A stretch of 44,148 nt of DNA from assembly GCA_937928635.1 (NCBI GenBank), contig CALFWM010000018.1, forward strand, positions 1 to 44,148, read 5' to 3'. The notes under the pieces were generated by a model. It saw only the letters and a program-made list of their open reading frames with translations, was not told where the DNA came from and made no database searches. The DNA is from an uncultured Sulfitobacter sp. (GTDB lineage Bacteria; Pseudomonadota; Alphaproteobacteria; Rhodobacterales; Rhodobacteraceae). A program made the translations under genes and the position numbers. Shown here piece by piece: positions 32,938 to 40,825 of this stretch (the stretch's first letter is position 1; each line of letters opens with the position of its first letter).

Positions 32938-34476
32938 ATGGAGGGCTATAAGTGCCCCGTTTTACAACAGAACTGCAGAACCTTGGCCGTCACTGAACAT
33001 ACATTTAGAACCATGAGTGCCCCCTCTGGAACAGGGCTGTCTGCCTCGGCGGCTACTTTGATGCAGGGTAAGCTGAGTTTTCCGGTTTGGCTCTATCTGC
33101 TGGCAGTTGTGATTCCGGTCGGCTTTTGGGCCGGCCCCCTTTACATGACAAACCTGCGATTGCTGCTGCTGGTCATGACCGTGCCGCTGATGGTGAAGGT
33201 ACTGTTGGGACATTATGGCCGGGTCTTTGCACCTGATATCCTGTTTGTCTGTCATATTCTCTGGGCCGCCGTGGCCATCGGGGTTAACAACCCGGATCAG
33301 GTCGTGCAGCAGATCGGCTCTGTGGGCATTGAATTTCTGGGCGGCTACGCTGTGGGGCGCGCTTATATCCGCACGCAGGAGGATTTCATCGCACTATGCC
33401 GCGCGCTAATTGTGATCGTGCTGTGCACTCTGCCGTTTTCCTTGCATGAAACTTTCACTGGACGCCCCCTTATCGTTGAATATCTCAATAAGATCCCAGG
33501 TATGCGGACCGTGGACGTTGTGACCATTGAAGGCCGTCTGGGGCTTGAGCGCGTACAAAGCGCATTTGCTCATCCCATTCACTATGGTCTGTTTTGTTCG
33601 GTTGCCTTTTCGCTCTGCTTTGTGGCGCTCAAGGGCATGCTGGGCAACATGCGCCGCACTGTCACAGCCTTTTTGGTGGCATTCTGCGGGTTTCTTGCTC
33701 TCTCGAGTGGAGCTCTGACGGCGATCGCTTTTCAGTTTGCTCTGATCATATGGGCAGCAATGTTCAGTAACTTCAAAGGACGCTGGTGGCTGTTGGTGGG
33801 CATCTTTGCTTTTGGGTATGTGGTGGTGGATCTGCTGTCCAACCGCTCTCCGATCAAGGTTTTCATGAGCTATGCGACCTTCTCTGCGCATAATGCATAT
33901 TGGCGCGCACAAATCTTTGAGTGGGGCGTGGCCAATGTGCTGGGCAGTTCCGTCAAAGGCATTATCGGTAGCCCGATTGTTGGCATTGGTCTAAATGACT
34001 GGATACGCCCGCATTACATGTACTCCGGCAGTATGGATAATTTCTGGCTGGTGATGGCCGTACGCTACGGTGTGCCCGGGCTGCTTATGCTGGCAGTGGG
34101 GTATATTATCATCATTGCAAAGATCATGCGGCGCAATTTTGAAGGCAACGAACGCCTCACTCTAATCCGGCGGGCCTGGGTGTTCACCTTCCTGGGCCTG
34201 ACCTTCACCTTGTGTACGGTGCATGTCTGGACCAACATATATTCCTTTATCTTCTTCATGTTTGGAGCCGGGGTCTGGCTGGTGACAGTGAATCCGGAAG
34301 AAGATGACGGGCCAAAGCCTGACTATGAGCCGGCGCCCCAGCCGCGTTTTAGAAACGCGCGTGAGGTCCAGCGGGAGCGTGTGGCAAAACCCAGAGAGAG
34401 AGGGGCCTCCCCCTACAGCCGCTTTGCGCACAAGCAGACCTCCGCCGGCCCCTCTGACACCCCACGCCGCACATAA
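32938..34476 (+). CDS. O-antigen ligase/Wzy-like membrane protein
   Basis: A 512-residue (487 if the ATG at 33013 is used) integral membrane protein with ten or more helices and a large periplasmic loop around residues 180-230. GLERVQSAFAHPIHYGLFC and the later FSAHNAYWRAQIFEWG and SMDNFWLVMAVRYGVPG match the ligase/polymerase (Wzy_C) pattern in which a short His and Arg set lies in the loop. The tail after about 450 is cytoplasmic, Pro- and Arg-rich. It probably polymerises the EPS repeat units, since no other Wzy candidate is visible in the window. The start is uncertain: neither ATG has a Shine-Dalgarno site and residues 1-25 look unlike protein. It is 15 bases ahead of the next glycosyltransferase. 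Confidence 0.82.
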   Translation: MEGYKCPVLQQNCRTLAVTEHTFRTMSAPSGTGLSASAATLMQGKLSFPVWLYLLAVVIPVGFWAGPLYMTNLRLLLLVMTVPLMVKVLLGHYGRVFAPDILFVCHILWAAVAIGVNNPDQVVQQIGSVGIEFLGGYAVGRAYIRTQEDFIALCRALIVIVLCTLPFSLHETFTGRPLIVEYLNKIPGMRTVDVVTIEGRLGLERVQSAFAHPIHYGLFCSVAFSLCFVALKGMLGNMRRTVTAFLVAFCGFLALSSGALTAIAFQFALIIWAAMFSNFKGRWWLLVGIFAFGYVVVDLLSNRSPIKVFMSYATFSAHNAYWRAQIFEWGVANVLGSSVKGIIGSPIVGIGLNDWIRPHYMYSGSMDNFWLVMAVRYGVPGLLMLAVGYIIIIAKIMRRNFEGNERLTLIRRAWVFTFLGLTFTLCTVHVWTNIYSFIFFMFGAGVWLVTVNPEEDDGPKPDYEPAPQPRFRNAREVQRERVAKPRERGASPYSRFAHKQTSAGPSDTPRRT

Positions 34477-34491
34477 AATGGTTTCCCTGTT

Positions 34492-35547
34492 ATGAATTTA
34501 CCGCGCCTTGGCGTTGTCGTTGTTACTTTTAACGCGTCTGATGTGATCCTTGATTGCCTGGAAAGCCTGCTGGCCGCGCCCGGTGTCGTGCTGGATATTG
34601 TGGTGGTGGATAACGCCTCACAGGATGGCACAGTTGCGCTGTTGAAAGACTGGGCAGCAGGCACCGCACCCTATACCACCCCTGAGGACATGCCCTTTGC
34701 GCTGAGCGCCTGTGCAAAGCCTGTCTCCCTGCATGCACCGGGGGCAGGGGACAGCCAGGCCACGGGTCATCATGTCACCCTGATTGAAACCGGGGCGAAC
34801 TGCGGCTTTGCCGGTGGGGTGAACCACGGTCTCAAGGAACTGGCCGCGCGGGCCTATCTTGACCGTTTCTGGGTGCTGAACCCGGACAGCGCCGTGCCCC
34901 CTGACACCCCACGCGCTTTTGCTAGCCATGATCCCGGCCCCTTTTCCCTCATGGGGGGGCGGGTGCTGTATTATCACACGCCAGACATGATCCAGAGCGA
35001 CGGCGGCACGCTGAACACATACACCGGTGTGACCGGCAACCTCGGCCTGGGGGATTCAAACCAAACCACGCCCTCCCCCGATCTGGGCGATATGGACTTT
35101 ATGAGCGGGGCCTGCATGGTGGCCAGCCGCGCCTTTTACGAAGCCGCCGGGCCGATGCCCGAGGATTACTTTCTCTACTACGAGGAGGTGGAATGGGGCA
35201 TGAAGCGTGGTGAGTTGCCGCTGGCCTATTGCGACGCGGGCGTTGTCCATCACCGCTCGGGCACCGCGATCGGCTCACCCCGGCTGGACCGTCTGGCCTC
35301 ACCGTTTTCGATCTATTTCCTCTACCGGGCGCGGATACGTTTTGTGCGACGCTTCTTTCCGGCCTCCCTGCCTGTTGCCATCAGCTATTGCTGTGCCAAG
35401 GCCGCGCAATTGACCCTGAAAGGGTATCGCAAGGAAGCACAGGCCGTCCTGCAGGGGTGTTTCAACCGCCCCCCGCCGGGTTATGTGACCTCTGTGATGT
35501 CCCCTGAGGCCCGAAAGATCGCCTTTCCGGAACATAAGAACGTCTAG
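34492..35547 (+). CDS. Family 2 glycosyltransferase (rhamnosyltransferase-like)
   Basis: A 351-residue GT-A enzyme. It begins with GVVVVTFNASDVILDCLESL and IVVVDNASQDGT (donor binding), followed by NCGFAGGVNHGL and FWVLNPDSAV (the DxD-like N-P-D metal site), and DFMSGACMVASRAF and EDYFLYYEEVEWGMK carrying the acceptor E-x-E and D residues. This block order is that of RfbN/WbbL-like transferases, often rhamnosyltransferases, but no dTDP-rhamnose genes are visible here. There is a short hydrophobic region at about 285-310. It follows the polymerase-like gene by 15 bases, so both belong to one operon. A region of inverted repeats lies beyond its stop. Confidence 0.92.
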   Translation: MNLPRLGVVVVTFNASDVILDCLESLLAAPGVVLDIVVVDNASQDGTVALLKDWAAGTAPYTTPEDMPFALSACAKPVSLHAPGAGDSQATGHHVTLIETGANCGFAGGVNHGLKELAARAYLDRFWVLNPDSAVPPDTPRAFASHDPGPFSLMGGRVLYYHTPDMIQSDGGTLNTYTGVTGNLGLGDSNQTTPSPDLGDMDFMSGACMVASRAFYEAAGPMPEDYFLYYEEVEWGMKRGELPLAYCDAGVVHHRSGTAIGSPRLDRLASPFSIYFLYRARIRFVRRFFPASLPVAISYCCAKAAQLTLKGYRKEAQAVLQGCFNRPPPGYVTSVMSPEARKIAFPEHKNV

Positions 35548-35759
35548 GGTCACAAAAACGGCCCGCCTGCACAGCCCCGCGTGTCCAGCGGGTAATCTGG
35601 CCGTTATTCTCTCATAATCAGAGCCGGATAGGTGGAAAACCGCCGTTTTGGCAGGCTTATGCGCAATGCAGGATAGCTGCCTATCTAAGGACAAATTGTT
35701 GCCCTTCTGGCGCCACGCACTGCTCGCAGTTCTTAATTGCGTTCCAAAGGAGTGGGTCC
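35548..35759. other. Gene-free stretch before the type I secretion operon
   Basis: AACGGCC (35557-35563) and GGCCGTT (35599-35605) are inverted repeats 35 bases apart, and no good ORF exists. It may hold the end of the glycosyltransferase transcript and the promoter of the secretion operon. The start of the ABC gene follows AAAGGAG at 35747-35753. Confidence 0.35.
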
Positions 35760-37691
35760 ATGAACAGCGCTAAAACCGGACAGGCCTCAGATAAAGGCCC
35801 CAGCCCCTATCGCCGCGCGCTTGCGTCTGCGCGCCCTGTGATCGGGCGTGTCATTGTGTTCAGCACCTTGCTGAACGTGCTGATGCTGACAGGGTCGATC
35901 TACATGTTGCAGGTCTATGACCGCGTGCTCTCCAGCGGCTCCGTGCCCACCCTGATGGTGCTCTTTGGCATTGTTGTGGTGCTGTTTGGCTTTCTGGGGC
36001 TCTATGATTTCCTGCGCACCCGCCTGCTGTCGCGTATGGCGATGCAGGTGGATGACCAGCTCAATGCAGCCGCGTTTCATAAATGGCTGGGCATGGGGCT
36101 GCGCACGGGCAAAGATACCAAAGACACGCCGGTGTTGCAGGACCTTGAAAGCCTGCGCAATTTCCTCTCCGGCCCGGCGGTCTGTGCACTGATAGATGTG
36201 CTCTTTGTGCCGTTGTTCCTGCTGGTGCTGTTCCTGATCCATCCGCTGATCGGCCTCCTGACCATCTTTGGCGCCGCTGTGGGCGGTGTGCTGGCCTTTA
36301 TAAACCGCACACTGGCCAACAATGCCCTGAACAATTCCACCACATTGGAAAGCGCGCAGCGCGGATTTTCAGACCAGAGCCGCCGCAGCGCGGAGGCGAT
36401 CCATGCCATGGGCATGCAACGCGCCATCACCCAACACTGGCAGGGGCTTTATCGCACGTCGTTGGCCTGTGCGCAGCGCGGGCAGGACCCCTCTGAACTG
36501 CTGGCCGCGGCCAGCAAGGCGTTCCGCATGCTGCTGCAATCCGCCATCCTGACACTTGGTGCCTTTCTGGTGCTGCGCGGGGATATCACCGCTGGCATGA
36601 TCATCGCAGGCTCGATCCTGTCTGGCCGTGCCCTGGCACCGGTTGATCAGTTGATCGGTCAATGGCGCATCATCGGGCGGGTGATGGCGGCGCATAAACG
36701 ACTGGATGAGATCTTTGCCAAAGACACCAGCCAGCCCGAGCGGGTGGCCCTGCCGGATCCCAGCGGTGCCCTTACCGTCAGTGAGCTGACCAAGACAGGG
36801 GCTGCACGCCCCAATGGCGAGCCGCCCAAGATCCTCTCTGACATCAGCTTTTCTCTTGCCTCGGGGGATGCCCTTGGGGTCATCGGCAATTCGGCCAGTG
36901 GCAAATCCACACTGGCGCGGCTGCTGGTCGGGGCCGGACAGGGGGACGCCGGCGAAGTCCGGCTGGATGGCGCCACCCTTGATCAATGGCACCCGGATCA
37001 GCTGGGCCGCAACATCGGCTATCTGCCGCAGATGCTGGAAATGCTGCCCGGCACCATCCGGGACAACATCGCCCGCTTTGATCCCGAAGCACCGGATGAT
37101 GACGTCATCGCTGCTGCCCGTATGACCGGCATCCACGATATGATTCTGAAACTGCCCGATGGCTATAACACCCGGCTGGGCGACCCTTATGCGCCCGCAC
37201 CCCTGTCAGGCGGCCAAATCCAGCGGCTGGGTCTGGCGCGCGCGGTTTATGGCATGCCCCGGTTTGTGGTGCTGGATGAACCCAACGCCAACCTTGATAT
37301 GGCCGGTGATGCGGCCCTCACCAAAGCCATCAAGACGCTGCGCGCAGCAGGTTCTACCGTGATTGTGATGGCACACCGTCCCAGCGTGCTCTCTGCAGTG
37401 AACAAGCTGATGGTGCTAACGGCAGGTACTGTAGGTGCCTTTGGCGACCGTGATGTGCTGTTGGCCGAGGATTACAAAACAGACAAGAAACCCCGTGAAA
37501 TTGCCATGCCTAAGCCCGAGACAGCGACCCGGCCTGCCATGCCCAAAGTGGTGCCCGCACAGGGAAATATGACCCTTAAGGCCCGGAAAAAACAACTGGA
37601 CATGCGCGCGGTCAAAGCAAAGGCAACACCAGAACAACAATCCAAGGTCGTGCGCATGGCAGGCCCCGCCAGCCGGAGACATCAAGCATGA
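35760..37691 (+). CDS. Type I secretion ABC transporter, ATPase/permease
   Basis: A 643-residue ABC half-transporter of the PrtD/HlyB group that powers one-step export across both membranes. The N-terminal part has six membrane helices (first two at about 30-55 and 60-90) and no C39 peptidase domain. The nucleotide-binding domain has Walker A GNSASGKST (Lys382), signature LSGGQ (483-487) and Walker B VVLDEP (Asp506, Glu507). The last 60 residues are a basic tail of lysine and proline. Upstream AAAGGAG sits 6 bases ahead of the ATG. The HlyD-like gene overlaps its stop by 4 bases (ATGA). Lack of C39 and the following signal-less protein support a type I substrate role for the protein at 40826. 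Confidence 0.95.
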   Translation: MNSAKTGQASDKGPSPYRRALASARPVIGRVIVFSTLLNVLMLTGSIYMLQVYDRVLSSGSVPTLMVLFGIVVVLFGFLGLYDFLRTRLLSRMAMQVDDQLNAAAFHKWLGMGLRTGKDTKDTPVLQDLESLRNFLSGPAVCALIDVLFVPLFLLVLFLIHPLIGLLTIFGAAVGGVLAFINRTLANNALNNSTTLESAQRGFSDQSRRSAEAIHAMGMQRAITQHWQGLYRTSLACAQRGQDPSELLAAASKAFRMLLQSAILTLGAFLVLRGDITAGMIIAGSILSGRALAPVDQLIGQWRIIGRVMAAHKRLDEIFAKDTSQPERVALPDPSGALTVSELTKTGAARPNGEPPKILSDISFSLASGDALGVIGNSASGKSTLARLLVGAGQGDAGEVRLDGATLDQWHPDQLGRNIGYLPQMLEMLPGTIRDNIARFDPEAPDDDVIAAARMTGIHDMILKLPDGYNTRLGDPYAPAPLSGGQIQRLGLARAVYGMPRFVVLDEPNANLDMAGDAALTKAIKTLRAAGSTVIVMAHRPSVLSAVNKLMVLTAGTVGAFGDRDVLLAEDYKTDKKPREIAMPKPETATRPAMPKVVPAQGNMTLKARKKQLDMRAVKAKATPEQQSKVVRMAGPASRRHQA

Positions 37692-38992
37692 CACCCACTA
37701 CTTTAGAAACGCCGGACGTGAGTATCGACAAACCCGCACGCCTGGGCTGGATCGCCCTGTTGGTGCTGGTTGGTATCCTGGGTTCCTGGGCCGCCTTCAG
37801 TGTCATCAGCGGCGCTGTAATCGCCTCCGGGCAGGCCGTCGTGCATGGCAAACCCAAAGAGATTCAAAGCCTTGATGGCGGCGTGGTGGCTGAACTGCAT
37901 GTGCGTGATGGCGATATTGTTGCCGCCGGGGACCGTCTGATGCGGCTGGACCCCACTGTGCTGGAGGTCAATCTGGACATCGCCCGCAGCCAGCTGGCCG
38001 CCGCTTTGGCGTTGCGCGCACGTCTGCGCGCCGAACAGGCACAAACCGAAGCCCTGTCTTTCGACTATTCAGACACCCCTTTTACCGCTTTGGATGTGGC
38101 GCGCCACGAACAGGGCCAGCGCGAGATTTTTGCCGCCCGCGCTGCTGTGATCGCGGGGCAACGCGCCCAGCTTGATGCCGCAAAAGAACAGTTTGACACC
38201 CAGGCCAAGGGCATCAACGGCCAGATCGCCGCGCTGGAAGACCAAATTGCCCTGCTGGACAAGGATCTGGTGAACATGCGCGCGCTGGCCTCCAAGGGGC
38301 TGACCCGGCAAAGCCAGATGACGGAAATACAGCGCAGCAAATCCCAGCTTGTTGGCCAATTGGCCGCACTGGCCTCCGAACGCGCCCAGCTGAGCAATGC
38401 GCGGCGCGAAAGTGAATTGACCGTTTTGCAGGCCGAACGCAGCTTTCTTGAGAACGTGGTCACAGAACTGCGCGAGGTCTCCGGCACTGTGGAGGAACTG
38501 ACCCTGCAGATCGTCACCCATGAAGCACAACTGTCGCGGATTGATATCCTCGCCCCCAGTGCGGGGATTGTGCACCAGCTTCAGGTCACGACCCTGGGCG
38601 GCGTTGTGGTCCCCGGTGAAACCATTGCCCAGATTGTCCCGCTGGATCAGGGGATGGATTTTGAACTGCGGATTGACCCGCGCAATATTGATCAGGTGCA
38701 CCCCGGACAGGTGGCGCGGGTGGTGATTTCATCCTTTGATCCCCAGACCACGCCGCAGCTTGATGCACGGGTGGCCTCTGTCTCACCGGGGGTGATTACC
38801 GACCCGCAAACCGGGCAGACCTTCTATCAGGTCAGCCTTGCGATCCCGCCCGAAGAACTGGCGCTGCTTGGCGATGCCACGCTGATGCCCGGCATGCCGG
38901 TTGAGGCCTATCTGGAGACCGGAGACCGCTCTGTGCTGTCCTATCTGCTGCACCCGATGACAGCGCATCTGCGCCGGGCCCTGCGCGGGTGA
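37688..38992 (+). CDS. HlyD-family membrane fusion protein of type I secretion
   Basis: A 434-residue periplasmic adaptor that bridges the ABC transporter and the TolC-like outer-membrane protein. One N-terminal membrane helix (about 18-40), then a lipoyl-type domain with PKEIQSLDGGVVAELHVRDGD, a long alpha-helical hairpin of about 200 residues (rich in Ala, Gln, Leu) and a C-terminal beta-barrel part with FELRIDPRNIDQVHPGQVARVVI. This is the PrtE/HlyD pattern. It overlaps the ABC gene by 4 bases. A 236-base gap separates it from the TolC-like gene. Confidence 0.95.
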   Translation: MTPTTLETPDVSIDKPARLGWIALLVLVGILGSWAAFSVISGAVIASGQAVVHGKPKEIQSLDGGVVAELHVRDGDIVAAGDRLMRLDPTVLEVNLDIARSQLAAALALRARLRAEQAQTEALSFDYSDTPFTALDVARHEQGQREIFAARAAVIAGQRAQLDAAKEQFDTQAKGINGQIAALEDQIALLDKDLVNMRALASKGLTRQSQMTEIQRSKSQLVGQLAALASERAQLSNARRESELTVLQAERSFLENVVTELREVSGTVEELTLQIVTHEAQLSRIDILAPSAGIVHQLQVTTLGGVVVPGETIAQIVPLDQGMDFELRIDPRNIDQVHPGQVARVVISSFDPQTTPQLDARVASVSPGVITDPQTGQTFYQVSLAIPPEELALLGDATLMPGMPVEAYLETGDRSVLSYLLHPMTAHLRRALRG

Positions 38993-39016
38993 CCTGAGGG
39001 TACAGCCCCCAACAGT

Positions 39017-39029
39017 TAACAAATTGTTA
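39017..39029. promoter_or_regulatory. Short palindrome upstream of the TolC-like gene
   Basis: TAACAA-A-TTGTTA is a perfect palindrome with 6-base arms, 25 bases after the hlyD-like stop and about 200 bases ahead of the TolC-like start, in a 236-base gene-free region. It is a candidate operator for the TolC-like gene; the regulator is unknown. Confidence 0.35.
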
Positions 39030-39228
39030 GCTTTCCGTATGTTTTCTGGTGTTTTCTAAACACAATCCTCGGCCTTTTTTGCCGCCGGAGGGTGTTATCT
39101 CTTGCCGCCCTTCAAGCTCTGACGTCAGATAAAGGCAACTGCGCGCCCTTAAGGCAAATCAAAAAGGCCAAAGGCGCAAAGGGCCACCGTCAAAAGGCGG
39201 GGCATCATGAGGAAAGAGCAGCGTTTCG

Positions 39229-40641
39229 ATGAGATGGCATAAAAGGTGCAGCGCACCTGCACGCGGTATTGCTTTTGCCCTGACGGCCCTGCTGGGCCTC
39301 AGTGGGTGCGACCTGTCAGAGCCCTATCAAGGGCCCAGCTTTGGCTTTTTCTCAAAATACAACACTGCCAAGACCGCATCCCCGGTCCTGCTGGACAATG
39401 CCGCCTGGTGGCGCGGGCTCAGGGATCCGACGCTGGATCATCTGATCACCCTGGCGCTGCGCGATAATCTCAGTCTGGAAATCGCCCGCGAACGGGTCAC
39501 CGCTGCGCGTGCTGCGCGCGACGGGGTGCCTACTCTTCTGGCCCTCTCGCCAACGGCAGATGTCACCACCAGCAGCACCAACACCACAGGACGCAGCACC
39601 ACCGGCAGCGCCGCATTGGGCCTGAGCTGGATGCTGGATCCCTATGGCACCCGCCGTGCGCAACTGCGCGCCGCGGAAGCGCGCATTGAGGTCGCGGACG
39701 CCGAAGAAGACGCCGCCCGCCTGCTGGTGTTGTTCAACACGGCCAATGCCTATGCCAATCTGCGCCAGAGTCAGCAAACGCTGGTCCAAAACCACAAGGA
39801 GCTGCGCCGCCGCCAGGACACGCTGGCGCTGACCCGCACCCTGCGGGATGCGCAATCAGCCACGCGGCTTGAAACCACACGCTCCCGCGCGCGGGTGGCA
39901 GAAATTCGTGCCACTCTGCCAACCCAAAAGGCAATTGTGAGCGCCAATCTTAACGCCATTGCGGTGCTGGCAGGGGTGGCCCCGGGCCAACTTGGGCAGG
40001 ACCTGCAGGCCGCCCTTGTGCACAGCTCTGCCCAGCCGCAGCCGCAGCTGACCCCGGATGTGGGCATTCCGGCGGATCTGTTGCGCAACCGCCCTGACAT
40101 CCGCATTGCCGAGCGCAGCTACTACGCCGCCGTCGAAGACATCGGCATTGCCCGCGCCGCGCTTTATCCCCGGCTGTCCCTGACCGGTGCCATTACGCTG
40201 AATGCTCTGGGCGGGCGCAACTCGGATACCGAATACTTCTTTGGACCCACCGTGCAATTCCCGACCTTGCCCGCGAACCAGGCCCGCGCGAGCGTCAAGG
40301 CGAGCCATTCCATCGCCCGTCAGGCTCATGCGCAATGGAAATCCACGGTGCTGAACGCCATTCTGGAAGTTGAAAACGCGCTGGTGACCTATAGCGCGGC
40401 AAGTGCAGCCCTGGCCTCGGCCTACAAGGCGCGTCGGCTTTATGATGAAGCCTTAAGCCTCACACGCAAGGTTTTTGAAAACGGCGAAGCCACGCTGGGC
40501 GATCTGATTGACGCCGAACAAGCCCTGTCTGAGGCCGATCAGACCGTGATTGACCTGCGCACCCAGCACACGCTGAGCTTTATTGAGCTGAACGTGCGCC
40601 TGGGGGCAGGGCACGATACACAGCACAGTGCGCAGAAGTAA
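39229..40641 (+). CDS. TolC/NodT-family outer-membrane lipoprotein of type I secretion
   Basis: A 470-residue outer-membrane efflux protein with a lipobox (LSGC, Cys27), so it is lipidated as NodT-type factors are. AWWRGLRDPTLDHLITLALRDNLSLEIARERV is the standard start of the family and the long helices with A..A.L repeats (about 110-215 and 300-430) form the periplasmic tunnel. The RPDIRIAER motif near residue 290 is the usual second-repeat start. It completes a type I system with the ABC and HlyD genes. The start at 39229 has no good Shine-Dalgarno site. The next gene on the strand is the 964-residue substrate candidate. Confidence 0.93.
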   Translation: MRWHKRCSAPARGIAFALTALLGLSGCDLSEPYQGPSFGFFSKYNTAKTASPVLLDNAAWWRGLRDPTLDHLITLALRDNLSLEIARERVTAARAARDGVPTLLALSPTADVTTSSTNTTGRSTTGSAALGLSWMLDPYGTRRAQLRAAEARIEVADAEEDAARLLVLFNTANAYANLRQSQQTLVQNHKELRRRQDTLALTRTLRDAQSATRLETTRSRARVAEIRATLPTQKAIVSANLNAIAVLAGVAPGQLGQDLQAALVHSSAQPQPQLTPDVGIPADLLRNRPDIRIAERSYYAAVEDIGIARAALYPRLSLTGAITLNALGGRNSDTEYFFGPTVQFPTLPANQARASVKASHSIARQAHAQWKSTVLNAILEVENALVTYSAASAALASAYKARRLYDEALSLTRKVFENGEATLGDLIDAEQALSEADQTVIDLRTQHTLSFIELNVRLGAGHDTQHSAQK

Positions 40642-40825
40642 CGCGACGTAAACACAGTTTAACCAAGCTGACGTCGGCAATACATCGCCAATCTTCATAA
40701 GATTAAAGGGGTTTGTGAAATGCACGCCTTAATTGTGCCTGTTTTTTTCCATCCCCTGAACACACGGCCATGAAAATTGAGGCCTGCGCCAAAATTTTCC
40801 TGCTGCTCGCGGAGACTCTGCCACC